A DNA stretch of 64,000 bases from Thiogranum sp. (GTDB lineage Bacteria; Pseudomonadota; Gammaproteobacteria; DSM-19610): the NCBI GenBank assembly GCA_030148775.1, contig JASBST010000108.1:1-64000 (forward strand), written 5' to 3'. Numbering within the stretch: position 1 is the first letter of the stretch; each line of letters starts with the position of its first letter. Positions 50,110-60,802 of the stretch are shown piece by piece. The notes beneath the pieces were generated by a model. The model made no database searches, had not been told where the DNA came from, and worked only from the letters and a program-made list of their open reading frames with translations. A program made the translations under genes and the position numbers.

Positions 50110-51099
50110 ATGCAGGAGACCGGCCCCGAACCCCCTTACGCCCGACTTACCCCGGAGCTGATACTGCAGGCGCTCGAATCCCTGAAGTTTGCCTGCGACG
50201 GACGTTTACTCGCTCTCAACAGCTACGAAAACCGTGTCTATCAGGTCGGCATCGAGGACACCACACCGGTTATCGTCAAATTCTACCGCCCGGGACGTTG
50301 GGCCGACTCCGCGATTCTGGAGGAGCACGCCTTCGCGCTCGAACTCGCCGCCCACGAAATTCCCGTGGTAGCGCCAATATCCACCGCGGACGGGGTCTCC
50401 CTACACCAGTTCGACGGCTTCCGCTTCGCGGTCTATCCGCGTTGCGGTGGACGCTGGCCGGATCTGGAAACGCGCGAACAACGTTTGCAGATGGGTCGCT
50501 TCCTCGGCCGCATGCATGCTGTGGCCGCAGCCGGTCGTTTCCAGCACCGCGGCCGCGTGGATTGCGAGTCGCTAGGCACCAGCGCACGCGAATTCCTGCT
50601 GCGCCAGTCGCTGATTCCCGACTATCTGCAGGACGCTTACGCCACCTTGAGCGCGGAGCTGCTGGAGACCATCCAGGCCAGGTTCGATGCTGCCGGCGCG
50701 TTGCGTAACATCCGCCTGCATGGCGACTGTCATCCGGGCAATATTCTCTGGACCGACACCGGCCCTCACTTCGTCGATCTGGACGACAGCCGCAGCGGCC
50801 CGGCGATCCAGGATATCTGGATGCTGCTCTCGGGTGATGCCGCGGAGATGGGAATGCAACTCGAGCAGTTGCTGGAAGGCTATCAGATGTTCTTCGACTT
50901 CGATTATGCCGGCACGCCGCTGGTCGAATCGCTACGCACCTTGCGCATCATGAACTATGCGGCCTGGATCGCGCGGCGCTGGAACGACCCGGCTTTTCCC
51001 AAGGCCTTCCCCTGGTTCGATTCGCCCCGTTATTGGGAGGAACACATTCTCAGTCTGCGCGAGCAGGCCGCGGCACTGCAACAACCGGCTATACTCTAA
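50110..51099 (+). CDS. srkA: SrkA/RdoA-like stress-response protein kinase
   Basis: A 329-residue kinase of the choline/aminoglycoside-kinase fold. It opens PYARLTPELILQALESLKF and has the ATP-binding strand YQVGIEDTTPVIVKFYRPG. The catalytic loop is LHGDCHPGNILW and the metal site VDLDDSRSGP, both close to the E. coli SrkA (YihE) layout. SrkA counters MazEF-type stress in E. coli, but the exact target here is unknown. The ATG at 50110 gives the family start. A possible TTGCCT (50073) and TATACT (50098-50103) would place transcription at or beside the ATG. Confidence 0.88.
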   Translation: MQETGPEPPYARLTPELILQALESLKFACDGRLLALNSYENRVYQVGIEDTTPVIVKFYRPGRWADSAILEEHAFALELAAHEIPVVAPISTADGVSLHQFDGFRFAVYPRCGGRWPDLETREQRLQMGRFLGRMHAVAAAGRFQHRGRVDCESLGTSAREFLLRQSLIPDYLQDAYATLSAELLETIQARFDAAGALRNIRLHGDCHPGNILWTDTGPHFVDLDDSRSGPAIQDIWMLLSGDAAEMGMQLEQLLEGYQMFFDFDYAGTPLVESLRTLRIMNYAAWIARRWNDPAFPKAFPWFDSPRYWEEHILSLREQAAALQQPAIL

Positions 51100-51164
51100 C
51101 GAGCGACCCGTCGCCGCTGATGACAGCCTTCCCTACGGCGGCATACAAAAACCGCCGACGGGGT

Positions 51165-51779
51165 TTAGAGCGACTCTTCCAGCGCCAACCCGGCGTTCTG
51201 GTATTGCCAGACCGTCGCCGGCGGCACATTGCGCAGCACCCACGCGATGCGCCGCGCCCTCAGGGCGTGGCGCGATTCGCTCAAGGGGGAGAACGGCAGA
51301 TAGGTGAACTGCAGCAGGCGTCCGTCCGCGGCCATGCAGCGCTTGATTTCCCCAATGATCGCCTCGCTGGCCTCGCGCGGCATGTTCACCAGCGGCAATC
51401 CCGAGACCACCATGCGGTACTTGCCCACCGTTTCCGGCGGCAGGCTGGCGCTTAAGCGGGTGGCGTCCGCCGCAATGACGGTGGCGCCGGGGAACTGCTG
51501 CCGCAGATGGCGACACAAGCCAGGGTTCAACTCGACGATATGCAATTGCTCGACGGCGATACCGGCGTTGATCATTGCGCGCGTGACACTGCCGGTGCCG
51601 GCGCCGATTTCCAGTACCGGGCCATGCAGACCGGCCGCCGCCAGACGCCCGATGACGCGGCTGAGATAGCGGGTGCTGGGCACAATGGAGCCCATGGCAC
51701 GGGGATTGCGGATGACTTGCTTGAGAAACAGGGCATGCTCAGACAGGCGCGAACGCTTCGCCGGTTTTGGATGTTGCAT
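51165..51779 (-). CDS. Class I SAM-dependent methyltransferase, phospholipid N-methyltransferase (PmtA)-like
   Basis: A 204-residue methyltransferase. Motif I is VLEIGAGTGSVTRAMINAG, the SAM-binding glycine loop. HIVELNPGLCRHLRQQFPG contains the acidic motif II, and a VVSGLPLVNM segment is the NPPY-equivalent (SGLP) typical of bacterial phospholipid or rRNA-adenine-type enzymes. The N-terminus (SEHALFLKQVIRNPRAMGSI) matches small PmtA-like proteins that methylate phosphatidylethanolamine. The ATG at 51779 has GAGGTT about 12 nt upstream. The longer start adds 24 unlikely residues. Confidence 0.78.
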   Translation of the reverse strand: MQHPKPAKRSRLSEHALFLKQVIRNPRAMGSIVPSTRYLSRVIGRLAAAGLHGPVLEIGAGTGSVTRAMINAGIAVEQLHIVELNPGLCRHLRQQFPGATVIAADATRLSASLPPETVGKYRMVVSGLPLVNMPREASEAIIGEIKRCMAADGRLLQFTYLPFSPLSESRHALRARRIAWVLRNVPPATVWQYQNAGLALEESL

Positions 51780-51932
51780 AGAAATAATCAACCTCTGAAA
51801 ACTGCGCCCGCCTGTCAAAGCGCTGAGCGACTCCCATGCTAAAGACAGCACGAGTCCCGTTTAGTTTCACCGAAGCGCTTCACATAATCTTGATTCCATT
51901 GGGTTTTATCAACCCGGACCAGCTACGGCGCA

Positions 51933-52553
51933 TCAGTCTATAGCGTGTACCACCTGCAGGCCGCCGCGCACAATCATATCAACCGCCACGTAGGTGATTA
52001 TCGCCAGCCCCACCCACGCCAGCCAACGATGGCGATGGATCATGCCGGCCACCAGGCTGGCAACAAAGGCCATCATGATAATGGAAATCAGCAGACCCGC
52101 GATCAGTATTTCGGCATGTTCTCCGGCCGCCCCCGCCACGGCCAGCACGTTGTCAAGCGACATGGACAAATCGGCCATCGCCACTTGCCAGATGGCGGCA
52201 CCGACCGTCAGCGTTCCGGCCCCTTTGACGCCTTTGAGGGCCTCGGCGGGGGTGATTTCGTCGCGGCCATGGCTGCTGGTCTCGCGATACATTTTGTAGG
52301 CGACGAACGCCAGCAACAAACCGCCCGCCAGCGTGAGACCAATGATCCGCAATAGCTGCGTGGTCAGAAGCGCGAAGACAATGCGCAATACCACCGCCGC
52401 CGCGGTACCCCAGACGATGACCCGCCTGCGCTGCTCGACCGGTACCGCGGCCGCGGCCATACCGACCACGATGGCGTTGTCGCCGGCCAGCACCAGATCG
52501 ATAAAAATCACCTGGATCAGCGACACCAGCTTGTCGAGCAGTTCAGCGTCCAC
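51933..52553 (-). CDS. TerC/YjbE-family membrane protein
   Basis: A 206-residue integral membrane protein with about six or seven helices. The first helix contains IDLVLAGDNAIVVGMA, the conserved acidic membrane motif of TerC/Alx/YjbE transporters, and a second acidic helix motif is LSMSLDNVLAVAGA. These proteins are implicated in manganese export or metal-stress tolerance. A cytoplasmic loop with YRETSSHGRDE separates the halves. It is in the same orientation as the fba operon but behind its terminator. No mntP/yybP-type riboswitch could be recognised in the 100-nt gap. Confidence 0.85.
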   Translation of the reverse strand: MDAELLDKLVSLIQVIFIDLVLAGDNAIVVGMAAAAVPVEQRRRVIVWGTAAAVVLRIVFALLTTQLLRIIGLTLAGGLLLAFVAYKMYRETSSHGRDEITPAEALKGVKGAGTLTVGAAIWQVAMADLSMSLDNVLAVAGAAGEHAEILIAGLLISIIMMAFVASLVAGMIHRHRWLAWVGLAIITYVAVDMIVRGGLQVVHAID

Positions 52554-52592
52554 AGCCTAAGGCCACTTTCCGCAACCTGACATGCGCGCAGC

Positions 52593-52617
52593 AAAAAGGC
52601 GGCCCTACGGCCGCCTT
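52593..52617 (-). terminator. Rho-independent terminator of the fba operon
   Basis: A 9-bp perfect stem (AAGGCGGCC / GGCCGCCTT) with a CTAC loop. On the minus strand it is followed by five T residues. It lies 38 nt after the fba stop and insulates the TerC-like gene. Confidence 0.87.
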
Positions 52618-52654
52618 CAAATACTGCTCCACCAAGTGTGTCGTACAGAGCGCC

Positions 52655-53719
52655 TCAGTTGACGCGGGGATCCAACTCCCCGGAAGCGTAACGCTTCACC
52701 ATGTCTTCGAGGCTGACCGCCTTGATCTTGGAGGCATGCCCGGCACAACCGAAAGATTCGTAACGCGCTTTGCAGATATCCTTCATGGCCGCGGTGGAAG
52801 CCTTGAGGAATTTGCGCGGATCGAAGTTCGACTTGTTTTCCGCCAGGTGCTTGCGGATCGCCCCGGTGCTGGCCATGCGCAGGTCGGTGTCTATGTTGAC
52901 CTTGCGTACGCCGTGTTTGATGCCTTCCTGAATTTCCTCGACCGGCACACCGTAGGTCTCGCCCATGTCGCCGCCGAAGCTATTGATAATCTCCAGCCAG
53001 TCCTGCGGTACCGAGGAGGATCCGTGCATCACCAGATGGGTATTGGGAATACGCGCGTGAATTTCCTTGATACGGTTGATGGCCAGGATGTCGCCGGTCG
53101 GCGGACGGGTGAACTTATACGCGCCGTGGCTGGTGCCGATGGCGATGGCCAACGCATCCACGCCGGTTTCCTTGACGAAGTTGGCGGCCTCTTCGGGGTC
53201 GGTCAGCAGCTGGTCCATGGACAGTTTGCCCTCGGCGCCGTGGCCGTCTTCTTCGCCCATTTCGCCGGTCTCCAACGAACCCAGACAACCCAATTCACCT
53301 TCCACCGAGACCCCGCCGGCGTGGGCCATTTCCACCACCCGGCGGGTGACATCGACGTTATACTCGTAGGTCGCGGGCGTCTTCATGTCGGACATCAGCG
53401 AACCGTCCATCATCACCGAACTGAAGCCCGACTGAATCGAGCGCAGGCACACGGCGGGTTCCGAGCCGTGGTCCTGATGCATGACTATCGGGATGTGCGG
53501 ATACATTTCCGTGGCGGCGATGATCAGGTGCCGCAGGAAGGGCTCGCCGGCGTAAGAACGCGCGCCAGCCGATCCCTGCATGATGACCGGACTGTCGACT
53601 TCGTCCGCGGCCTGCATGATGGCGTGCACCTGTTCCATGTTATTGACATTGAAAGCCGGCATGCCGAAATCGTTCTCGGCGGCGTAATCGAGCAGTTGAC
53701 GCATGGATATCAGGGCCAT
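52655..53719 (-). CDS. fba: Class II fructose-bisphosphate aldolase, Calvin-cycle type
   Basis: A 354-residue zinc aldolase that joins dihydroxyacetone phosphate and glyceraldehyde 3-phosphate. It starts [20 protein letters not shown]. The zinc ligands are seen in [10 protein letters not shown], in EGELGCLG and in LVMHGSSSV. The [14 protein letters not shown] and [20 protein letters not shown] stretches are typical of the CbbA/Calvin subtype, about 350 residues long. It closes the run tkt-gap-pgk-pyk-fba and has its own ribosome-binding site after a 66-nt gap from pyk. Confidence 0.95.
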   Translation of the reverse strand: MALISMRQLLDYAAENDFGMPAFNVNNMEQVHAIMQAADEVDSPVIMQGSAGARSYAGEPFLRHLIIAATEMYPHIPIVMHQDHGSEPAVCLRSIQSGFSSVMMDGSLMSDMKTPATYEYNVDVTRRVVEMAHAGGVSVEGELGCLGSLETGEMGEEDGHGAEGKLSMDQLLTDPEEAANFVKETGVDALAIAIGTSHGAYKFTRPPTGDILAINRIKEIHARIPNTHLVMHGSSSVPQDWLEIINSFGGDMGETYGVPVEEIQEGIKHGVRKVNIDTDLRMASTGAIRKHLAENKSNFDPRKFLKASTAAMKDICKARYESFGCAGHASKIKAVSLEDMVKRYASGELDPRVN

Positions 53720-53785
53720 GATGGTCTCCTCGGTAATCTCTGGTAATTGGATAAACGTAACTTGTGAAACGGTTCGTGCGGCGGA

Positions 53786-55234
53786 TCACTCCATGGTGCG
53801 GACTTCCTCACCGACACAGATAATTTTCATGGCGTTGGTTCCGCCATGCACCCCGGTCAGGTCACCCTTGGTGATGATCACCAGGTCGCCGTCGCGGACC
53901 GCCCCGCGCCGCCGCAGCTCGTCGATGGCCTCGCGGTTCAGCTGCGGATGATCGGTCGTGGTAACGTCAAAACTCACCGGGTACACGCCCCGATAAAGGG
54001 TTACCTTTCTACGCGTCTCGACATGGCGCGTCAAGGCGTAGATGGGGATACCCGAGCTGATTCGCGACATCCACAAGGGTGTGGCGCCGGACTCTGTCAG
54101 CGCGGCAATTGCCTTAACTCCCGTATGGTTAGCGGTGTACATGGCGGCTTTGGCGATGGCCTCGTCGACTGACTGAAAGCGCACCGGACTGCGTCGTTCG
54201 TGGGCGGCCATGTCGACCCGCTGGCGTTCCGCGCCACGACAAATGCGGTCCATCGCTTCGATCACTTTGGCCACGTGTTTGCCGGTGGCCGTCTCCGCCG
54301 ACAGCATCACGGCGTCGGTACCATCGATCACAGCGTTGGCGACGTCGAAAACCTCAGCACGCGTAGGGATAGGATTTTCGATCATGGACTGCATCATCTG
54401 CGTGGCGGTAATCACCACCCGGTCCATGGAACGGGCGATGCGAATAATCTGTTTCTGTACCGCCGGCAATTCGGCATCGCCGATTTCCACACCAAGATCA
54501 CCGCGGGCGATCATCACCACATCGGTGGCTTCGATGATTTCCTCAAGCGCCTGCATCGCTTCGGCACGCTCGATCTTGGCGACGATCCCGCCGTGTCCGC
54601 CGGCCGTATACAGCAGCTCGCGCGCCTCGTGAATGTCGGCGGCATGGCGCGGAAACGAAACCGCGATGTAGTCAGCCTGCATTTCGGCGGCCACTTTGAT
54701 ATCAGCGCGATCTTTCTCCGTAATCGCCTGCGCCGACAACCCACCACCCTGGCGGTTGATACCCTTATTGTTGGAAAGGATACCGCCCACCACTACACGG
54801 GTGACAATCTCGCTGCCGCTGACTTCCTCGACCCACAAAACCACCGCACCGTCGTCCAGCAACAAGGTGTCACCGCGGGTAACATCGTCGGTAAGTGCCT
54901 TGTAGGCGATGCCGACGCGCTCCTGGGTACCCGCGTCGCTGGGCAGATCCGCATCCAGGACAAAACGCGCGCCTTCTTCGAGATCCACTTTGCCTTGCTT
55001 GAATTTCTCGATGCGGATTTTCGGACCCTGCAAATCAGCGAACACCCCGACCTGACGGCCATGGGCACGGGCGCGGTTGCGCACCTGTTCGGCGCGGCGC
55101 AGATGCTCCTCGGGACTTCCATGGGAAAAGTTGACGCGTACCACGTCCACCCCAGCCTGGATCATGGCATCCAGCACTTTGGGGTCGTCGGTCGAGGGGC
55201 CCAGTGTTGCGACTATTTTCGTTCTACGCTGCAT
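53786..55234 (-). CDS. pyk: Pyruvate kinase
   Basis: A 482-residue glycolytic enzyme that transfers phosphate from phosphoenolpyruvate to ADP. It starts MQRRTKIVATLGPSTDDPKV, with VRVNFSHGSPEEH next. The active-site signature contains KIERAEAMQALEEI, VMIARGDLGVEIG and VITATQMMQSMIENPIPTRA, and DGTDAVMLSAETATGKH follows. The C-terminal allosteric domain ends with VHGGTNAMKIICVGEE. Length is that of type II bacterial enzymes. It lies between pgk (66 nt) and fba. Confidence 0.95.
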   Translation of the reverse strand: MQRRTKIVATLGPSTDDPKVLDAMIQAGVDVVRVNFSHGSPEEHLRRAEQVRNRARAHGRQVGVFADLQGPKIRIEKFKQGKVDLEEGARFVLDADLPSDAGTQERVGIAYKALTDDVTRGDTLLLDDGAVVLWVEEVSGSEIVTRVVVGGILSNNKGINRQGGGLSAQAITEKDRADIKVAAEMQADYIAVSFPRHAADIHEARELLYTAGGHGGIVAKIERAEAMQALEEIIEATDVVMIARGDLGVEIGDAELPAVQKQIIRIARSMDRVVITATQMMQSMIENPIPTRAEVFDVANAVIDGTDAVMLSAETATGKHVAKVIEAMDRICRGAERQRVDMAAHERRSPVRFQSVDEAIAKAAMYTANHTGVKAIAALTESGATPLWMSRISSGIPIYALTRHVETRRKVTLYRGVYPVSFDVTTTDHPQLNREAIDELRRRGAVRDGDLVIITKGDLTGVHGGTNAMKIICVGEEVRTME

Positions 55235-55300
55235 ACTCAGCTATTTCGCACCCATAAAAATCGTTGTTACGGTGCGGCGTCAGGCCTCCGCACCGGTCGT

Positions 55301-56479
55301 TTACTTGCCGCGGGCTTCCAGCATCGCCACCGCCGGCAGCGTCTTGCCCTCGAGAAACTCGAGGAACGCGCCACCGGCGGTGGAAATATAAGTTACCTTG
55401 TCGTAAATGACGTATTTCTGGATGGCGGCGATGGTGTCGCCGCCCCTGGCGAGACTGAAACCCGGCGCGTTGGCGATAGCCATGGACACGGTCTTGGTGC
55501 CGTCGCCGAACTGATCGAATTCGAACACGCCGACTGGACCGTTCCATACGATGGTACCGGCCTTGGCGATGATATCGGCCAGCTCCTGCGCCGATTTCGG
55601 CCCGATGTCGAAAATCATATCGTTGTCGTCGACGTCCGCGGCATCCTTAAGAACCGCCGGTTCGTTCTCATCGAACTTCTTGCCGCAAACGACGTCCACG
55701 GCAATCGGAATCTTGGCCCCACGCGCCGACATTTTCTCGATCAGCGCCTTTGCGGTATCGACCAGATCGTTTTCGCACAACGATTTGCCGACATTCTTGC
55801 CGGTAGCCTTGAGGAAAGTATTGGCGATCCCCCCGCCCACAACCAACTGATCGACCTTCTCGGACAAGGCTTCCAGCACCGTCAGTTTGGTGGAAACTTT
55901 GGAACCACCGACGATCGCCACCATCGGACGTGCCGGATCGGCCAGCGCCTTGTTCAGCGCATCTAACTCCTCGGCCAGCAACAGCCCGGCGCAGGCAACC
56001 GGCGCGAACTTGCCGGCGCCGTGGGTCGAGGCTTGCGCGCGGTGCGCGGTGCCGAAGGCGTCCATAACGTAGATGTCGCACAGCGAGGCATATTTCTTCG
56101 CCAATTCTTCGTCGTCTTTTTTCTCACCGGCATTGAAACGCACATTCTCCAGCAACACCACCTCGCCGTCGCCGATCTGCGGTTTGTTGTCGAGGTAATC
56201 CTTGATCAGCGGGACGGTTTTACCCAACTTCGCCGACATGTCATCAGCGATCGGCTGCATCGAATTCTCCTCGTCAGCCACGCCTTCCTCCGGACGGCCG
56301 CGATGAGACATCACCATCACCCGCGCACCGGCTTTCAGACAGTGCTCGATTGTCGGCATGGAGGCGCTAATGCGCGCATCCGAGGTCACTTTCCCATTCT
56401 TGACCGGCACATTGAGATCAGCGCGGATCAGTACGCGCTTGCCGGCAAGATCGAGATCGCTAAGCTTGATGAAAGACTT
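55301..56479 (-). CDS. pgk: Phosphoglycerate kinase with apparent AAG start codon
   Basis: The glycolytic and Calvin-cycle kinase. The protein reads (K)[19 protein letters not shown] and [10 protein letters not shown], then [21 protein letters not shown] and [12 protein letters not shown], as in all Pgk. Family proteins begin MSFIKL or similar. Here the codon in the M position (56479-56477) is AAG, 7 nt after a GGAG site (56490-56487). The only other in-frame starts are CTG at 56500 and TTG at 56572, both without a ribosome-binding site. Counting from AAG the length is 392 residues, normal for Pgk. The AAG is either a sequence error (ATG to AAG) or a real non-canonical start. Confidence 0.88.
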   Translation of the reverse strand, partial: KSFIKLSDLDLAGKRVLIRADLNVPVKNGKVTSDARISASMPTIEHCLKAGARVMVMSHRGRPEEGVADEENSMQPIADDMSAKLGKTVPLIKDYLDNKPQIGDGEVVLLENVRFNAGEKKDDEELAKKYASLCDIYVMDAFGTAHRAQASTHGAGKFAPVACAGLLLAEELDALNKALADPARPMVAIVGGSKVSTKLTVLEALSEKVDQLVVGGGIANTFLKATGKNVGKSLCENDLVDTAKALIEKMSARGAKIPIAVDVVCGKKFDENEPAVLKDAADVDDNDMIFDIGPKSAQELADIIAKAGTIVWNGPVGVFEFDQFGDGTKTVSMAIANAPGFSLARGGDTIAAIQKYVIYDKVTYISTAGGAFLEFLEGKTLPAVAMLEARGK

Positions 56480-56605
56480 GTGGAAACTCCAGGTTCTCAG
56501 GCAAAAATTTTTGCTAAATCGTGAGGCTTGGCAAAAATCTCTGAAACAAACGAGGCGAAGACGGGCGGGCAATGCAAGCGCATCGCCCGCCCTCTCCGGG
56601 CCTAC

Positions 56606-57670
<1,065 letters not shown>

Positions 57671-59656
57671 TCAGGCGACGGCGTCGATCGCCTCGACCAC
57701 CTTCTCCACCGTGAAACCGAAATGCTTGAACAGGTCCGAGGCCGGCGCGGATTCGCCGAAGGTGTTGATGCCAACCACCTTGCCGTTGAGACCCACGTAT
57801 TTGAGCCAGAAATCCGTGACACCCGCTTCCACGGCCACACGGGCGGTCACGCCTGCGGGCAACACCGACTCGCGGTAAGCCGCGTCCTGCGCATCGAACA
57901 CGTCCGTGGACGGCATCGATACCACCCGCACTTTCTTGCCGCTTTGCCCGGCGGCTTGCACTGCCAGATCGACTTCGGAGCCGGTAGCGATCACGATCAC
58001 CTCGGGCGTGCCCTCGCAATCGCGCAGAATGTAGCCACCACGCTCGATAGCCGCGATCTGCTCCTCGCTGCGCTGCTGGTGCGCCAGCCCCTGACGCGAA
58101 AAAATCAGGCAACTGGGGCCGCTGGTGCGCTCCACCGCCGCCTTCCAGCAAACGGCCGATTCAACAGCGTCGCAGGGACGCCATACCGACATGTTGGGTA
58201 TCATGCGCAGCGTTGCGGTCTGTTCCACGGGCTGGTGGGTCGGCCCGTCTTCACCCAGGCCGATGGAATCGTGCGTGTAGACAAACAGCGTCGGAATCTT
58301 CATCAACGCGGCCATGCGCAACGCGTTGCGTGCGTATTCGGAAAACATCAGGAAGGTGGCGCCGTAAGGACGGAAACCGCCGTGCAGCATGATCCCGTTC
58401 ATGATGGCCGACATGCCGAACTCACGCACACCGTAGTAAATGTAATTGCCGTCGGAAACAGTGTTGCTCACACCTGTGGAACCGGACCAGATGGTCAGAT
58501 TGGAGCCGGCCAGGTCGGCCGAGCCACCAAGAAATTCCGGCAACAACGGACCGAAACCGTTGAGGGCGTTCTGCGAAGCCTTGCGCGAAGCGATGGTTTC
58601 GGCTTTTTCATTGACCGAGGCGATAAAATCGGCCGCGCCCTTGGCCCAATTGGTCGGCAATTCGCCGGCCATGCGTCGCTTGAATTCGGCCGCCAATTCA
58701 GGGTGCGCGGCTTCATAAGCGGCGAACTTCTCGTTCCATTCCTTTTCTTTGGCGGCGCCACTGGACTTCGCGTCCCAGCCGGCATAAATCTCGTCCGGCA
58801 CTTCGAATGGTGCATGATTCCAGCCGAGATTCTCGCGTGTAGCCTTGATTTCGTCTTCACCCAACGGCGCCCCGTGACAATCGTGGCTACCGCAAAGATT
58901 CGGCGCGCCATAACCGATCACGGTCTTGGTGCAAATCAGGCTGGGCTTGTCGTTGACCGACTTGGCCTCTTTGATGGCCTTGTCCACGGCTGCCGGATCG
59001 TGACCGTCGACATCGCGGATGACATGCCAACCGTAGGCCTCGAAGCGGCCAGGGGTATCGTCGGTGAACCAGCCTTCCACATGACCATCGATGGAAATAC
59101 CGTTGTCGTCCCAGAAGGCGATCAGCTTGCCCAGGCCCAGCGTGCCGGCGAGTGAGCAGGATTCATGCGATATGCCCTCCATCAAACACCCATCGCCCAT
59201 GAACACCCAGGTGTGGTGATCGACGATATGATGACCCTCGCGGTTGAACTGACCGGCCAGCACTTTTTCCGCAATGGCCATACCCACGGCATTGGTGATG
59301 CCCTGACCCAACGGCCCGGTGGTGGTCTCCACGCCCGGCGCGTAGCCGTATTCTGGATGGCCGGGAGTCTTGGAGTGCAGTTGACGGAAATTCTTGATGT
59401 CATCGATAGACAGGTCGTAGCCGGTGAGATGCAGCAGGGAGTAGATCAGCATCGATCCGTGACCGTTGGACAAAACGAACCGGTCGCGATCGGCCCAGCC
59501 CGGATTGGCGGGATTGTGCTTCAGGTGGTCGTTCCAGAGAACCTCGGCTATATCCGCCATCCCCATGGGGGCGCCCGGATGGCCGGACTTGGCTTTCTGC
59601 ACGGCATCCATACTTAGCGCACGGATGGCATTGGCAAGGTCTTTGCGAGAGGCCAT
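57671..59656 (-). CDS. tkt: Transketolase
   Basis: A 661-residue thiamine-diphosphate enzyme that moves two-carbon units between sugar phosphates. It begins [20 protein letters not shown]. The cofactor motif is [12 protein letters not shown], and the histidines in [10 protein letters not shown] and [18 protein letters not shown] are active-site residues. The C-terminal domain has [16 protein letters not shown]. An AGGAGA ribosome-binding site precedes the ATG. It heads the run tkt-gap-pgk-pyk-fba with a roughly 200-nt leader from the promoter at 59859-59887. Confidence 0.95.
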   Translation of the reverse strand: MASRKDLANAIRALSMDAVQKAKSGHPGAPMGMADIAEVLWNDHLKHNPANPGWADRDRFVLSNGHGSMLIYSLLHLTGYDLSIDDIKNFRQLHSKTPGHPEYGYAPGVETTTGPLGQGITNAVGMAIAEKVLAGQFNREGHHIVDHHTWVFMGDGCLMEGISHESCSLAGTLGLGKLIAFWDDNGISIDGHVEGWFTDDTPGRFEAYGWHVIRDVDGHDPAAVDKAIKEAKSVNDKPSLICTKTVIGYGAPNLCGSHDCHGAPLGEDEIKATRENLGWNHAPFEVPDEIYAGWDAKSSGAAKEKEWNEKFAAYEAAHPELAAEFKRRMAGELPTNWAKGAADFIASVNEKAETIASRKASQNALNGFGPLLPEFLGGSADLAGSNLTIWSGSTGVSNTVSDGNYIYYGVREFGMSAIMNGIMLHGGFRPYGATFLMFSEYARNALRMAALMKIPTLFVYTHDSIGLGEDGPTHQPVEQTATLRMIPNMSVWRPCDAVESAVCWKAAVERTSGPSCLIFSRQGLAHQQRSEEQIAAIERGGYILRDCEGTPEVIVIATGSEVDLAVQAAGQSGKKVRVVSMPSTDVFDAQDAAYRESVLPAGVTARVAVEAGVTDFWLKYVGLNGKVVGINTFGESAPASDLFKHFGFTVEKVVEAIDAVA

Positions 59657-60003
59657 TGCTGTCTCCTGTCAGTGTTTTAAATCTGTAAAAGCCGCCTGGC
59701 GACGGCAAAAGCGGTCCCGTCCGGCACCCGGCCTGGCCCGCTTGGGAATTCGTTTGCGTCGGCACCGGGACCGCCCGACCGTCATTCGATCAGGAAATCG
59801 TCTAACCACCACCTTTTGGAGGGTTTTAGCGACCAGTCCGGCCAATTTCGAGCGCGCCATTCTCCACCAGATGGCGGGCTGGGGCAACCGTTGTTTTTAA
59901 TCGACGACAAGTAATTGACAGACGAGGGCCGCACACGGAGCGTCAACGCCAACGCGGCGGAAGGACAGCACAAATATACCTTATATATGCATAGAGACCC
60001 GCA
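59657..60003 (-). promoter_or_regulatory. Upstream region of the tkt operon
   Basis: No gene is supported. On the minus strand TTGCCC (59887-59882), a 17-nt spacer and GAGAAT (59864-59859) make a likely promoter with a start near 59853, leaving a leader of about 197 nt. The leader holds several GC-rich inverted segments, but I cannot assign a known RNA family. At 59975-59990 the sequence is AT-rich (TATACCTTATATATGC). Confidence 0.5.
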
Positions 60004-60561
60004 TCAGGCGGACTCTTTCCATTTAATGGAACAGCCTATGCTCGGAATCTGGTCGGCCGGGCCCGTGCCGGTACGCGCCACAGTCACCATGGCATCGAAC
60101 AATTCACGCCGCGCTCCAGTTACCGCCTGCCGCGTACTGGCATCCAGCCGTCCCCGGTATTGCAGCTCCAGATCGCGGTTATAGCCGAAAAAATCCGGCG
60201 TGCATACGGCACCATAAGCCTTGGCCACTGTCTGAGTCTCGTCCACCAAGTAGGGAAAGGGGAATTGCTCGCGCCGGGCGACGATCTGCATATTCTCAAA
60301 CGAATCCTCGGGATACTCGGCGGGGTCGTTGGACATGATGGCGACGCTGTTCACGCCGTGGGTGGCCAATTCGCGGGTATCGCGCACCAACCGCCCGAGT
60401 ATGGCTTTCACATAGGGGCAATGATTGCAGATGAACATTACCAGCAGACCTTTGTCGCCGCGGCACTGCTGCAGCGTCCACAAGCTGCCGTCCACGCCCG
60501 GAAGCGCGAAATCCACGGCCGGCTTACCGAAATCACATACGGGGGTTTGCAAAGAAACCAT
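60004..60561 (-). CDS. Thioredoxin-fold (redoxin-family) protein
   Basis: A 185-residue AhpC/TSA-like thioredoxin-fold protein. Residues about 12-25 read KPAVDFALPGVDG. The active region is VMFICNHCPYVKAILGRLVR, with a CxxC pair in CNHC. The middle part SNDPAEYPEDSFENMQIVAR and the segment YGAVCTPDFFGYNRDLELQY match the redoxin-family proteins that carry CNHCPYV. The electron partner is unknown. It is transcribed away from metK. Confidence 0.82.
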   Translation of the reverse strand: MVSLQTPVCDFGKPAVDFALPGVDGSLWTLQQCRGDKGLLVMFICNHCPYVKAILGRLVRDTRELATHGVNSVAIMSNDPAEYPEDSFENMQIVARREQFPFPYLVDETQTVAKAYGAVCTPDFFGYNRDLELQYRGRLDASTRQAVTGARRELFDAMVTVARTGTGPADQIPSIGCSIKWKESA

Positions 60562-60644
60562 GACAACAGTGTCCTCATTGACTGGATACCCTGGCCCAGT
60601 CTACGCCGGCGGCGGTAAATTAAAACCGTCTCCGATGGGGTCTT

Positions 60645-60674
60645 TTGACTTCCGCCCGAGCGCTCCCCTACAAT
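60645..60674 (+). promoter_or_regulatory. metK promoter
   Basis: TTGACT (60645-60650), an 18-nt spacer and TACAAT (60669-60674). Transcription would begin near 60681, exactly where the SAM-II aptamer starts. Confidence 0.75.
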
Positions 60675-60681
60675 GTGCGTC

Positions 60682-60735
60682 CAGCGCCGATTTGAGTTCA
60701 TATTGCGGGCGCTTAATAAATGCGGCTAAAGCGAG
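60682..60735 (+). ncRNA. SAM-II riboswitch controlling metK
   Basis: The stretch follows the SAM-II aptamer closely. The P1 strands are AGCGCC (60683-60688) and GGCGCT (60708-60713), with the loop starting GATTTGAG and reaching ATATTGC. The diagnostic 3' part is AATAAATGCGGCTAAAG, matching the AUAAAUGUAGCUAAA of the known SAM-II structure as I recall it. It forms the pseudoknot that binds S-adenosylmethionine. The aptamer begins at the predicted transcription start and is followed by a terminator, so high SAM should switch metK off. Confidence 0.88.
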
Positions 60736-60749
60736 TAATAAGCTTTTCG

Positions 60750-60781
60750 AACCCGCTTGAACTCTGTTCCAGCGGGTTTTT
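60750..60781 (+). terminator. Regulatory terminator of the metK riboswitch
   Basis: An 8-bp stem (AACCCGCT / AGCGGGTT) with a 13-base loop and a run of T, ending 21 nt before the metK ATG. Its left arm (CCCGC, 60752-60756) could instead pair with GCGGG at 60705-60709 inside the aptamer. This offers an antiterminator that is exclusive with the SAM-bound fold. Confidence 0.78.
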
Positions 60782-60802
60782 CATTATTGCGAGGGAGAAA
60801 AC

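Noticed and set aside
51842-52660. Manganese (yybP-ykoY) riboswitch near the TerC-like gene
   Set aside because: The upstream gap is only about 100 nt and is filled by the fba terminator; the conserved loop sequences are not visible.
54200-55966. A 588-codon open frame on the plus strand opposite pyk and pgk
   Set aside because: It crosses two conserved genes and a gene boundary, and is His/Gly/Arg-rich as antisense shadows of GC-rich genes are. No family motif is present.
57722-59155. A 477-codon plus-strand open frame opposite tkt
   Set aside because: Antisense shadow of transketolase without its own translation signals.
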